Positions 45,412-54,255 of a stretch of DNA of 64,000 nt are shown in pieces. Location of the stretch: NCBI RefSeq assembly GCF_042655485.1, contig NZ_JBHSMC010000005.1, positions 62,001-126,000 of the forward strand. Reading direction: 5' to 3'. Within the stretch, counting starts at the first letter, position 1. Each line of letters begins with the position of its first letter. The position numbers and the translations under genes were made by a program. Origin of the DNA: Lederbergia graminis (lineage in GTDB: Bacteria > Bacillota > Bacilli > Bacillales > Bacillaceae_C). The notes beneath the pieces are model-generated. The model ran no database searches and was not told where the DNA came from. It worked only from the letters and a program-made list of their open reading frames with translations.

Positions 45412-46653
45412 ATGTTGGAATATTTAATCATGCACTTTCTTTTTAATATATCATTATTAGTAGTGTTACTTTTCCTTTTCTTTATATGGATTAAAATAAC
45501 AGAAAATATCGAGTCATACAAAAAAGCATTTTTAATATACTTTATCCTTTCATTACTCTTATGTAATTTATTCGCGTATGAATTAAGTGATTACATAGCA
45601 CTTGATCTACGGATTATCCCTTTCCTAATTGGTGGCCTTTATTTTAGATTAAGTCCTATTTTGGGTTTATTGCTAATTGCAATGCGCGGGTTCCATGGGA
45701 TAGATCTTGGATTCTATGTTGGTGTCATTTTTTACGCAATATTTAGTTATGTAATTTGGAAATTGTCCCCACTGTTTCTAAAATTATCAGAGAAATATCG
45801 AATTCTTTCTTCCACAGGAATTACCTTCATTGTAAGTTTGGGTATATTAGCACTTTTAGAAATAGACAGTACTCCACATCGAATTATTGATGTGTGGTCT
45901 GCGTATATCATAGTACCTCCACTTGGTGTTGCTATGCTTGCTTATCTGATTGAACACATTAATAAAAACGTTATATTAATGAAAGAATTAATTAAATCAG
46001 AAAAATTTGAAGTACTGGAACAAATGGGGGCTGCTATATCTCAAGAAATTAAAATTCCAATCACTAATAGTCTTCAATATATCCAAAATCTTAACAATTT
46101 AACATTAGATTCAAATGATAAAAAACAACATTTGACTAACATTCACGATAGCTTAACTTCTGCTGAAATGGTGATTAAGGATTACTTGTCGTTTTCAAAA
46201 CCATCTATTCAATCTATTGAAAAAATAGATGTGAATGAAGAAATAATTCAATTAATTAAATTAATGCAGCCTCTTACAAAACAAAATGCTATACAAATAC
46301 ATACGAATTTATCCTCAAAAGGATGCATAAATGGAAATAGACAAAATTTTCAACAATGTTTAGTTAATATAATGAAAAATGCTGTAGAAGCGATGCCTAA
46401 TGGAGGTGTTTTAACAATAGAAACAACTTCTACATTAACTACAATTACGATAATGATTGAAGATACTGGAATTGGCATTAGTAAGGAACAGCTTTCTAGA
46501 ATTGACGAGCCTTTCTATTCAACTAAAGGCGAAAAAGGAACCGGAGTTGGATTAATGGTTTCCTATAATATAGTACGTTCAATGAAAGGCACTATTAATG
46601 TAAGAAGCGAACTTGGAAAAGGAACTTTATTTCAACTTACATTCAGAAAGTAA
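45412..46653 (+). CDS. KinB-like sensor kinase with Gln in place of the phospho-acceptor His
   Basis: A 413-residue membrane kinase homologue with six hydrophobic segments (residues 5-185) and no extracellular domain, then dimerisation and ATPase domains. At the H-box the sequence is AAISQEIKIPITNS: residue 211 is Gln (codon CAA) where the sister gene downstream has His (AAISHEIRNPLTSA). The ATPase motifs NIMKNAVEAM, EDTGIGISKEQL and GTGVGLMVSYNIV are intact, so it probably binds ATP but cannot autophosphorylate at this site. AAGGAGG lies upstream; a TTG one codon later matches the sister gene's start. Overall plan is that of the sporulation kinase KinB. Confidence 0.88.
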   Translation: MLEYLIMHFLFNISLLVVLLFLFFIWIKITENIESYKKAFLIYFILSLLLCNLFAYELSDYIALDLRIIPFLIGGLYFRLSPILGLLLIAMRGFHGIDLGFYVGVIFYAIFSYVIWKLSPLFLKLSEKYRILSSTGITFIVSLGILALLEIDSTPHRIIDVWSAYIIVPPLGVAMLAYLIEHINKNVILMKELIKSEKFEVLEQMGAAISQEIKIPITNSLQYIQNLNNLTLDSNDKKQHLTNIHDSLTSAEMVIKDYLSFSKPSIQSIEKIDVNEEIIQLIKLMQPLTKQNAIQIHTNLSSKGCINGNRQNFQQCLVNIMKNAVEAMPNGGVLTIETTSTLTTITIMIEDTGIGISKEQLSRIDEPFYSTKGEKGTGVGLMVSYNIVRSMKGTINVRSELGKGTLFQLTFRK

Positions 46654-46694
46654 CTCTCAAAAAAATCTATAAGTACTATTAGGAGATGCTGTCT

Positions 46695-47945
46695 TTGGAA
46701 TTTACCATTCACTTCTTATTTAATTTATCGCTTTTATTAGTATTATTATTTTTTTGTATTCTATGGAGTGAACGATTAAATAAATATGAATCGAATAAGA
46801 AGATTACAACTGCATATTTTTTATCATGCCTCATTATATCCAGTATTTTTACATACGAGGTTCACAATGGTATTTTACTTGGATTGAATAATGTTGGATT
46901 TATCGTTGGTGGACTTTATGCAGGACTAGGCCCTTTATTAGCACTTGTTATTATTATTATCAGAGGTTTTTATGGATTTAATATTGATTTTTGGATAACG
47001 GTGTTATTTTATGGTGGTATGGCTTTATGTTTCAGATGGTTATCCCCTTGGTTTGTATTAAAACGAAAGAGATATAGAGTTTTTATTACTATTGCTTTAA
47101 CATCTTTCTTGAGTATTTTACATATTGTTCCGTTAGAATTGTTGAACATAACATATGAACGCATAGATATTTGGTTTGCTTGTTTTGTCATTATCCCTTT
47201 AGGTGTTGGGTTAATTTCTTCTATCATGGAAGAATTGTGCAAAATATATGCTCTACGACGTCATGTATTAAAAGCAAGAAAATTAGAAGCTGTTGAGCAA
47301 ATGGCCGCAGCTATATCACATGAAATCCGAAATCCACTTACATCAGCTATTGGGTTCATTCAACTTTTACGAGAAGGCTCCATAGATAAAGAAAAAGAAA
47401 ATCAATACTTATCTATCATTAAGACTGAACTGAAGTCTGCGGAAAGAGTGATACAGGATTACTTTACTTTCTCATCTCCTAATACGAATATTACTGAGAC
47501 GATAAGTATTGAAAAAGTATTACAAGAAGTATTAGATTCGTATCACCTAATGAGCAGTCTACAATCTATACAAATTAAAACAAACTTTCTCAATACTTTA
47601 AGGGTCGTTGGAGATGAACAAAGGCTACATCAGTGTTTAGTAAATATTATTAAAAATGCGATTGAAGCCATGAACAGCGGCGGAATATTAACTGTAGAAA
47701 CTGAATCAGTTGGAGAAAAAGTATTTATTCGCATTAAAGATACAGGTATTGGCATGAATCAAGAACAAATTGATCGTTTAGGTGAGCCCTATTACTCAAC
47801 TAAAGGTGATATGGGAACTGGGCTTGGGTTAATGGTCTCCTATAGCATCGTACGTGCAATGGGTGGTACTATTCATGTAGAAAGTAAGGAAGGAGCAGGC
47901 ACCTGCTTTCATTTGACCTTACCTGGTGTAAAAGTACATGGATAA
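46695..47945 (+). CDS. KinB-like sensor histidine kinase
   Basis: A 416-residue paralogue of the preceding gene, 41 bases downstream. Six N-terminal membrane segments, then a normal H-box (AAISHEIRNPLTSAIGFIQL), N-box NIIKNAIEAM, G1 KDTGIGMNQEQI and G2 GTGLGLMVSYSIV. There is no response regulator nearby, as for kinases that feed the Spo0F phosphorelay. The AGGAG site touches the ATG at 46686, so translation more likely begins at the TTG nine bases on, which gives an N-terminus (LEFTIHFLF) aligning with the sister protein (LEYLIMHFLF). The role in sporulation is inferred. Confidence 0.9.
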   Translation: MEFTIHFLFNLSLLLVLLFFCILWSERLNKYESNKKITTAYFLSCLIISSIFTYEVHNGILLGLNNVGFIVGGLYAGLGPLLALVIIIIRGFYGFNIDFWITVLFYGGMALCFRWLSPWFVLKRKRYRVFITIALTSFLSILHIVPLELLNITYERIDIWFACFVIIPLGVGLISSIMEELCKIYALRRHVLKARKLEAVEQMAAAISHEIRNPLTSAIGFIQLLREGSIDKEKENQYLSIIKTELKSAERVIQDYFTFSSPNTNITETISIEKVLQEVLDSYHLMSSLQSIQIKTNFLNTLRVVGDEQRLHQCLVNIIKNAIEAMNSGGILTVETESVGEKVFIRIKDTGIGMNQEQIDRLGEPYYSTKGDMGTGLGLMVSYSIVRAMGGTIHVESKEGAGTCFHLTLPGVKVHG

Positions 47946-47974
47946 TGGTACAAGGAATATTTGAGATCAAAGAA

Positions 47975-48017
47975 ACGAACTATCTTTTCATTTGAAACTT
48001 AAGATAGTTCGTTTTTA
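47975..48017 (+). terminator. Terminator after the kinase pair
   Basis: ACGAACTATCTT and AAGATAGTTCGT are a perfect 12-bp stem followed by TTTTTATTTT. The core is the same GAACTAT sequence as in the family 1 hairpins. Confidence 0.88.
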
Positions 48018-48039
48018 TTTTGTCTTGAAAGTATTATTT

Positions 48040-48295
48040 CTCAGGATACAACTTTCCTAGGGAAAGGAATGTCTCCTTCGCTAGCCGCTAGTAGCTTAAG
48101 CTAGACGGACGTGTCAGCTGCGAGGAGGCTCCAAAACCTTGTCTAGCTGTAGGCGCTAACTATCGGCTCGAGGTCAAATAACCTAAGACATAAAGAGGAT
48201 GTTGCGAAGTTAGCCTTCAAGTTCCAAGCACCTTTCGCTTTTTAAAGCTCGCGGAAAGCGAAGTGTATTTCCGAAGCTGAATAGATGCACCAACA
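48040..48295. repeat. Family 2 intergenic repeat
   Basis: A GC-richer stretch between the kinase pair and the ATPase with GTCTAGCTGTAGGCGCTAAC, CGGCTCGAGGTCAAATAACC and then GTTGCGAAGTTAGCCTTC ... GCTCGCGGAAAGCGA. The last part recurs, inverted, at the right edge of the window with about 85 percent identity by eye. Its end (GCGAAGTGTATTTCCGAAGC) is shared with the family 1 arm. It contains no plausible gene. Similar wording is widespread between genes in Bacillaceae, to my recollection. Confidence 0.65.
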
Positions 48296-48304
48296 TACCT
48301 CTAA

Positions 48305-50947
48305 TTACTTAACTAATCGTGTTTGAATTACTTTAATAATCTCCATTAGTATTACCGCAGCTAATGCTAATCCAGCTGCAATCAACCACTCGTCCCACCC
48401 AAATGCTGCAGGTATTGCAAATATTTCTCTTATTACCGGAAGAACGGTAACACCATATAACAAGAAACAAACAATTACAGCACCAATTACATATTTATTG
48501 CTAAAAAATCCTGCTCCGAATGCTGTTTGAACATTGGATCTTGCCGCAAAGGTCTGTAAAGTTCTTGCTAATATAAGTGTCGTAAACGCCATCGCTACTC
48601 CCATTTCTGTGGATGTTTGTAAGCCAATGTAGTGTGAAATGATCACTACAATCCCAATTAATAATCCACGAGTGATGACAGCTTTTAATGTTCCCCCTGC
48701 AAAAATCCCTTCATGAAGATTACGTGGCTTCTTCTTCATCACTCCGGGCTCAGCTTTCTCCATTCCTAACGCAATCGCAGGGAGTGAATCATTAATAAGA
48801 TTAATAAAGAGAAGTTGTAATGCAGTAAATGGATTGGGCATATTCATAAATACTGCAAAAAGAATGGCAATAATAGCACCTAAGTTACCTGCAAATAAAT
48901 AACTAATTGCTTTTTTTATATTATTGTAAACCGTACGGCCGACACCTACAGCATTTACAATCGAGACAAAATTATCATCTGTTAAAATCATTGCCGAGGC
49001 ATCTTTTGCAACCTCTGTTCCACTACCCATGGCTATGCCTATATCTGCTTGTTTCAATGCAGGCGCATCATTTACACCATCACCCGTCATTGCTGTAACA
49101 TTCCCTTTTTTTTGCCACGCCTTAACAATTCTTATTTTGTTTTCTGGTGAAACACGAGCATACACTGATATTCTTTCTAACTTTTCATTAAGTTCTTCAT
49201 CCGTTAACGCATCAAGCTCTTGACCTGTTAGTGCTATATCATTCTTGTCCATTAATCCAATATCACGTCCAATTGCTTGGGCAGTTGTCTTATGATCACC
49301 AGTAATCATTATGGTCCGGATTCCTGCATTTTTCGCTTCCTTAATAGACCCATAAACAGCTTCACGTGGTGGATCTATCATCGCTGTTAATCCAACTAAG
49401 ACTAGTTCATACTCATCTTCTATGGATATATTAGTTTTTTCGTCTGGAATCCGTTTATATCCATATGCTAGTACACGTAAGGCTTGCTTAGAAAACTCCT
49501 CATTCGCTTTTTGAAAACGTTGAAGTATTTCAGGTGTAAGTGGCTGTACCTTCCCATCCAGATATACGGAAGAGCAACGCTTAAACATTACATCTGGACC
49601 ACCTTTTGTTAGCATTGTTTTACCACTATTAAACGTGTGTAATGTCGACATTAGCTTTCTATCCGAATCGAAGGGTATTTCAGCTTCTCGTTTAAAAGTA
49701 GCGCGGATTTCTCTATAGTCTTTATTATTTTTATTACAAAAATCAATTAGGGCTACTTCCGTTGGATCCCCTATCTCTTGGCCGTCTTCGGATATATGAG
49801 AATCATTACATAACACCGCTATCCCCATTAGACGAGTTTGTGCATTATTCCATTCTTTTGGATTTTCCGGAAAACTTTCCTCTGGATTATCCGGTAAGAA
49901 ATAATCAGTAACGGTCATTTTATTTTGCGTCAATGTACCTGTTTTATCTGTACAAATAACACTTGTTGACCCTAATGTTTCAACTGCAGGGAGTTTCCGG
50001 ATGACAGCATGTTGTTTTGCCATTTTTGTTGTACCAACTGCTAGTACAATCGTTACAATGGAAGAAAGCGCCTCTGGAATTGCTGCGACAGCAACGGCAA
50101 CAGCAAACATAAAAGCATTCAACATACTTTCACCTAAATTGGCTGTATTCTGATTAAACCAGATCCGTCCCGCTTCTGCAGCAAAAATAATAATACATAA
50201 AACTAGTATTCCAATACTAAGTTTTTTACTAAAGTCGTCCAATTTTTGTTGTAATGGAGTTTGTTTAGATTCTGCAGTTTCAATCATATGAGCTATTTTT
50301 CCAATTTCCGTTTCCTTTGCAGTAGCAGTTACAACAAATTTCCCGCGTCCATATACAACAAGTGAACCACTATACACCATATTCCTACGATCACCTAAAG
50401 GCACTTCTTTTGTAAGAGTTATTGTATTTTTCTCGACTGCTTCTGATTCACCTGTTAGCATACCTTCGTTCACTTTTAACGATCCGCTTTCTATAATTCG
50501 ACCATCTGCCGGTATAAAGTCACCCGCATCAAGTAATACGATATCCCCTTTTACAAGTTCTCTAGCAGGGATACTTATATTACTCCCATCTCTCAGTACT
50601 TTTGCAATTGGAGAAGACATTTGTTTTAAAGCATCTAGAGAGCTCTCCGCTTTTCGCGTTTGTATTACACTTATAATCGCATTAATGATTAGAACTAAGA
50701 AGATAATAATGGATTCAACTACTTCTCCAAGTAATAACTGAATTGCTGCGACGATTAGGAGAATAATTACCATCGCATCTTTAAAAGTTGATAGAAATAA
50801 TTTCCATGTTGGTTCTTTTTCTTTTCCTTCGATTTCGTTATATCCATTCGTTTCTAACCTTTTGGTAGCTTCTGAAGATGAAAGGCCATCTTCTGTTACA
50901 TTCAGTTGCTGTATTACATCATCAGGATTCTTTTGATAAAACTCCAT
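48305..50947 (-). CDS. P-type Ca2+/Mn2+-transporting ATPase
   Basis: An 880-residue P2A-type cation pump. The actuator loop is in GMLTGESEAVEKN, the phosphorylated Asp in ICTDKTGTLTQNK, nucleotide-binding motifs follow (KGGPDVM), and the hinge is MTGDGVNDAPALKQADIG. Ten membrane segments are expected, with cation ligands near AVAAIPEALSS and LFINLINDSLPAIALG. Length is close to B. subtilis YloB. The yybP-ykoY riboswitch in its leader indicates induction by Mn2+, so manganese export is likely, with Ca2+ as an alternative or additional substrate. Confidence 0.9.
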   Translation of the reverse strand: MEFYQKNPDDVIQQLNVTEDGLSSSEATKRLETNGYNEIEGKEKEPTWKLFLSTFKDAMVIILLIVAAIQLLLGEVVESIIIFLVLIINAIISVIQTRKAESSLDALKQMSSPIAKVLRDGSNISIPARELVKGDIVLLDAGDFIPADGRIIESGSLKVNEGMLTGESEAVEKNTITLTKEVPLGDRRNMVYSGSLVVYGRGKFVVTATAKETEIGKIAHMIETAESKQTPLQQKLDDFSKKLSIGILVLCIIIFAAEAGRIWFNQNTANLGESMLNAFMFAVAVAVAAIPEALSSIVTIVLAVGTTKMAKQHAVIRKLPAVETLGSTSVICTDKTGTLTQNKMTVTDYFLPDNPEESFPENPKEWNNAQTRLMGIAVLCNDSHISEDGQEIGDPTEVALIDFCNKNNKDYREIRATFKREAEIPFDSDRKLMSTLHTFNSGKTMLTKGGPDVMFKRCSSVYLDGKVQPLTPEILQRFQKANEEFSKQALRVLAYGYKRIPDEKTNISIEDEYELVLVGLTAMIDPPREAVYGSIKEAKNAGIRTIMITGDHKTTAQAIGRDIGLMDKNDIALTGQELDALTDEELNEKLERISVYARVSPENKIRIVKAWQKKGNVTAMTGDGVNDAPALKQADIGIAMGSGTEVAKDASAMILTDDNFVSIVNAVGVGRTVYNNIKKAISYLFAGNLGAIIAILFAVFMNMPNPFTALQLLFINLINDSLPAIALGMEKAEPGVMKKKPRNLHEGIFAGGTLKAVITRGLLIGIVVIISHYIGLQTSTEMGVAMAFTTLILARTLQTFAARSNVQTAFGAGFFSNKYVIGAVIVCFLLYGVTVLPVIREIFAIPAAFGWDEWLIAAGLALAAVILMEIIKVIQTRLVK

Positions 50948-51002
50948 TTATTCATACTCCTTCCTACAATCTTCTTTGTTATTGTACCCAACGATAGAAA
51001 TT

Positions 51003-51140
51003 AAAAAAGCGAGACCTTTGCCGTTGAAGGCAAAGGTCTCGCAAAACAATTTCTTGTTAATAAAGCCGATGTTACATAACATGAAATGACGACTTTATTT
51101 AGAGCTAATACAAATAGCTCTAGAGCTACTCCCCTTTGAA
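51003..51140 (-). ncRNA. yybP-ykoY (manganese) riboswitch with terminator
   Basis: On the minus strand the leader has the signature elements in order: AAAGGGGAGTAGCTCTAGAG, then GTCGTCATTTCATG, then ACATCGGC, then GAGACCTTTGCC. The last pairs perfectly with GGCAAAGGTCTCGC to make a 14-bp terminator stem followed by TTTTTT (51003-51042). This class senses Mn2+ and usually precedes manganese exporters or related cation pumps; here it precedes the P-type ATPase by about 55 bases. Confidence 0.9.
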
Positions 51141-51204
51141 ATTTATCAAAGTATATAATAAATACTATCATTGAAAGGCTGCAAAAGAAAAATAATTTGA
51201 TTCC

Positions 51205-51732
51205 TTATTCAGAAAATTTTTCGTAATAAATTGTTTCTTCTATAGGAAGAAGTTTTTTAGGGTCAGGTAATTTTTTCGGGTAGCCCATCCCTATTATCGC
51301 CACTACACGCCGATCTTCAGGAATGTCTAATTTACTCCGAACATAGCTTTCTCTTTGTTCAGATTCTTTTTCATCCTCAGAATGGTAAACTGCACCAAAC
51401 GCAGCTCCTAATCCGAGATCGACAGCATTCAACCATATAAATCCACATGCAATCGATGTATCTTGTAACCAATATTTACTAATATTAGGACGTCCTAAAA
51501 CAACAACAGCTGCCATTGCTTCCCTCAGCCATGGCATATAAGGGGTCGTTTGCGCTAAATAATCCAGCGTTTCTCTAGTACGAACAATAATGAATTCTTT
51601 TGAAGGTAAGTTATTTCCAGAAGGAGAAAGATAAGCTGATTCGATTATTTTTTGAACTATATCATCTGGAAGCTCTTTCTGCTCAAAACTAGTTATTTCC
51701 CTTCTTTGTTTAATTGCCTCTAATACATTCAT
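51205..51732 (-). CDS. Nitroreductase family protein
   Basis: A 175-residue FMN-dependent nitroreductase-fold protein. It has the FMN-binding start IKQRREITSFEQKELPDDIV, AYLSPSGNNLPSKEFIIV, and near the end VVAIIGMGYPKKLP. It belongs to the short single-domain type. Substrate cannot be predicted. GGAGAGAGG precedes the ATG. It stands alone between the riboswitch and the mevalonate operon's 3' repeat. Confidence 0.88.
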   Translation of the reverse strand: MNVLEAIKQRREITSFEQKELPDDIVQKIIESAYLSPSGNNLPSKEFIIVRTRETLDYLAQTTPYMPWLREAMAAVVVLGRPNISKYWLQDTSIACGFIWLNAVDLGLGAAFGAVYHSEDEKESEQRESYVRSKLDIPEDRRVVAIIGMGYPKKLPDPKKLLPIEETIYYEKFSE

Positions 51733-51894
51733 ATTCCTCTCTCCTAATTTGAATTTTAGAAATATTCCATTCTTATTATAACATATTCCCCCTTAATTCA
51801 ACGTAGTCCAATAGAATTTATATGTTTATAAACTAAGTAAAATGATGACGCATTAAAAGAGAGATTGCGACAAAGGAATATGGTTGCAAATCAA

Positions 51895-52083
51895 GAGGCT
51901 GGGACAGAGGTATATGGATGCAAATAAAAACCGAACTATAACTTGTTTCAAAACAAGGTAGTTCGGTCATTTTATCAATTATAAAAATTTTATAGTTACC
52001 AGCGAAGTGTATTTCCGAAGCGTTATAGCTATACTTACATTGTTCGGATTTACATCCAGGTCAAATCGTTTTGTCTCAACCTC
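51895..52083 (-). repeat. Family 1 element lacking its core
   Basis: In minus-strand orientation this 189-bp copy starts GAGGTTGAGACAAAACG and ends TCTGTCCCAGCCTC, with the same arms and CCGAACTAT hairpin as the complete copy near 13.83 kb, but the GC-rich core is gone. The break falls between two CGCT tetranucleotides that flank the core in the complete copy (CACTTCGCT and TCCTCCGCT before GGTAACT), as in a short-repeat deletion. An extra copy of the tail lies just outside (51869-51894). Nothing else is seen between the nitroreductase and fni genes. Confidence 0.82.
51925..51968 (-). terminator. Element-borne terminator after the mevalonate operon
   Basis: On the minus strand ACCGAACTA and TAGTTCGGT pair, with an inner CTTGTTT/AAACAAG stem, followed by TTTTTATT. 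It is the first strong terminator after fni. Confidence 0.82.
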
Positions 52084-52095
52084 TAGTAAGTCTCT

Positions 52096-53136
52096 CTACA
52101 TACCTAGGTCTCCTCGTTGTATTCGGTCTGTTTGTTTTAATTCCTCTATGTTTTTACAACCAGTAGCAAACATGGTGAGTCGTAATTCTAGCTCACGAGT
52201 TTCCATTACCTCAAGCACACCTTCTAATGATTCTGTTGCTTCTTTTAAAATTGAACGACCATAACCAGCAAAGTCCGCTCCTATTGCTATGGCTTTAGCT
52301 GCATCTAGTCCTGTTTTCATCCCCCCACTAGCAATGAGGGGCACCGGTATATTTTCTTTTTTGACAGAATTAATACAATCAACTGTAGAGATGCCCCATT
52401 CTGTAAAAGCTTCTGCAGCTTTTCTTTTAACTGGATTTTTGGAACGCATTTTCTCCACTTGACTCCATGATGTTCCTCCTGCTCCAGCAACATCAACAAA
52501 AGATATTCCTACATCATATAGTTTCTTTGCTGTTTTCCCGTCAATCCCCCAACCAACTTCTTTGACACCAACGGGAACAGATAATGTAGTACAAACCTCT
52601 TCTATTTTAGTTAATAAATCTTTGAAGTTTGTATTGCCTTCTTCTTGGATTACTTCTTGAATACTATTTAAATGAAGAACAAGGGCATTTGCATCCGTTA
52701 TATCTATTATTTGTTCACACTGTTCTACTCCGAATCCATAGTTAAATTGAACTGCACCCAAGTTAGCAATTATCGGGATATCTGGAGCATATTTTCTTAC
52801 TTGAAATGAGGAATGAAACTCTTTACTTTCTATTAGAGCTCTAGTGGATCCAAGTGCTAAAGACCATCCTCTTTCTTGTGCTGCTTGTGCCAAATGACGA
52901 TTTATTGTATCAGCAAATTCCGCTCCACCAGTCATCGAACTTATAAGGAAAGGCGTTTTACAGTCTATACCTAAAAAGTTAGTTGCGATGGAAATTTCAT
53001 CAAAATCTATTTCAGGAAGTGCATTATGAATAAAAGTAATTTTTTCAAACCCTGTTGTTATATCGTTACCTGTTACTTTTTCATTTAATGCAATTTGAAT
53101 ATGTTCAGATTTACGCTTATTAATTGAATTAGACAT
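52096..53136 (-). CDS. fni: Type 2 isopentenyl-diphosphate delta-isomerase
   Basis: A 346-residue FMN- and NADPH-dependent IDI-2, interconverting isopentenyl and dimethylallyl diphosphate. It has FLISSMTGGAEF, LALGSTRALIES, VGVKEVGWGIDGKTAKKL, VAGAGGTSW and LIASGGMKTGLDAAKAIAIG. AAAGGAAG precedes the ATG, three bases after the mvaK2 stop. It is the last gene of the mevalonate operon. The enzyme does not need an Fe-S cluster. Confidence 0.95.
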   Translation of the reverse strand: MSNSINKRKSEHIQIALNEKVTGNDITTGFEKITFIHNALPEIDFDEISIATNFLGIDCKTPFLISSMTGGAEFADTINRHLAQAAQERGWSLALGSTRALIESKEFHSSFQVRKYAPDIPIIANLGAVQFNYGFGVEQCEQIIDITDANALVLHLNSIQEVIQEEGNTNFKDLLTKIEEVCTTLSVPVGVKEVGWGIDGKTAKKLYDVGISFVDVAGAGGTSWSQVEKMRSKNPVKRKAAEAFTEWGISTVDCINSVKKENIPVPLIASGGMKTGLDAAKAIAIGADFAGYGRSILKEATESLEGVLEVMETRELELRLTMFATGCKNIEELKQTDRIQRGDLGM

Positions 53137-53139
53137 GAT

Positions 53140-54255
53140 TCACTTCCTTTCTAATAGGGGTTCTATTGTTGCTCCATCTTTTGATAATTGTATATCTAGC
53201 GGCATAATTCCATGGGATTGCCATTCGTTTTGGAGTGGTGTTACTAAAGAAGGATCTGTGATAAATGCAATACCACAATCACCACCACCTGCACCAGATG
53301 ATTTCCCAGCACCATATTTATTAGCGATCCTTATTAAACTTTCTAATTGTGGTGTTTCTATATTAACTCCGGCATGTTCTCCAAGCTTTTTTAAAGCCAT
53401 TCGATTTTGTTTCAAACTATCAATCGCAATTTTTCCATTGTCATCTAAGAAACTATTGATTAAATTGTTTACTGCAATTTTACTTTCTTTTAAAAATAGA
53501 TCATATAATGATGGTTGTTCTTGCTTTAGTTTCATAACAATGTTCACCATTGGAGCGGTAGATGCCTCACTGCTTGTCCATCCAACAACTAAATTAAAAT
53601 ATTCCGGAGGTGTCAGTGGCTTAATTATTAAACCTGGCCATTGCTCGCTAAGTAATGTTGAAATATGAACTTTTTCCTCTATTTGTTTCTTTATCCAATT
53701 CAATTCGAACGTACTGAACCCTAACCATCCGCCAAATGTCGAAGCAGCAATATCAGCGCACGAACCGTTACCTTGTGTCTTAATATGTGCCATAGCAGCT
53801 AACTTGAAGATATTTTCCTTCATTGGCTTTATTTTTTCATTTTGATAAAAATGAAATAGAGCAGAAATGACAGAAACTACGACTGCTGCGCTAGACCCTA
53901 ACCCGTACTTCTTACCTGATACATCATCTAATTCACTCGTTATCGATAAAGCAAACGGTCTTATTTCAACAGAGTTTTCCTGCAAAAGCGTATAAAACAA
54001 TGAAATTGCATTCTTGATAAAAGCTAATTTAGAACCTTCCGGATGAAAGGTAAGCTCACCATCTTTCCAGCTCCAACTAACCGAATCATACCCTAACTGT
54101 GGCAAATGTAATTGATTTTCCTTATATGCTTTAATTTCCGTTTCCATATAACGATTAACAGCTATTACAATCGCTAAGTTTCCAGGCTCCAGAACTGCAT
54201 ATTCTCCTGCAATAAATAATTTACCAGGAACTTTAATTTTATATGAATTATACAT
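53140..54255 (-). CDS. mvaK2: Phosphomevalonate kinase
   Basis: A 371-residue GHMP kinase that converts mevalonate 5-phosphate to the diphosphate. It begins KVPGKLFIAGEYAVLEPGNL, has the ATP loop KKYGLGSSAAVVVSVISAL, and ends with the family motif SGAGGGDCGIAF. It overlaps mvaD by eight bases. Order and coupling with mvaD and fni follow the streptococcal mevalonate operon. Confidence 0.94.
   Translation of the reverse strand: MYNSYKIKVPGKLFIAGEYAVLEPGNLAIVIAVNRYMETEIKAYKENQLHLPQLGYDSVSWSWKDGELTFHPEGSKLAFIKNAISLFYTLLQENSVEIRPFALSITSELDDVSGKKYGLGSSAAVVVSVISALFHFYQNEKIKPMKENIFKLAAMAHIKTQGNGSCADIAASTFGGWLGFSTFELNWIKKQIEEKVHISTLLSEQWPGLIIKPLTPPEYFNLVVGWTSSEASTAPMVNIVMKLKQEQPSLYDLFLKESKIAVNNLINSFLDDNGKIAIDSLKQNRMALKKLGEHAGVNIETPQLESLIRIANKYGAGKSSGAGGGDCGIAFITDPSLVTPLQNEWQSHGIMPLDIQLSKDGATIEPLLERK

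Noticed and set aside
53135..53668. 177-codon frame opposite mvaK2
   Set aside because: mvaK2 motifs are intact on the other strand; the frame arises from codon bias.
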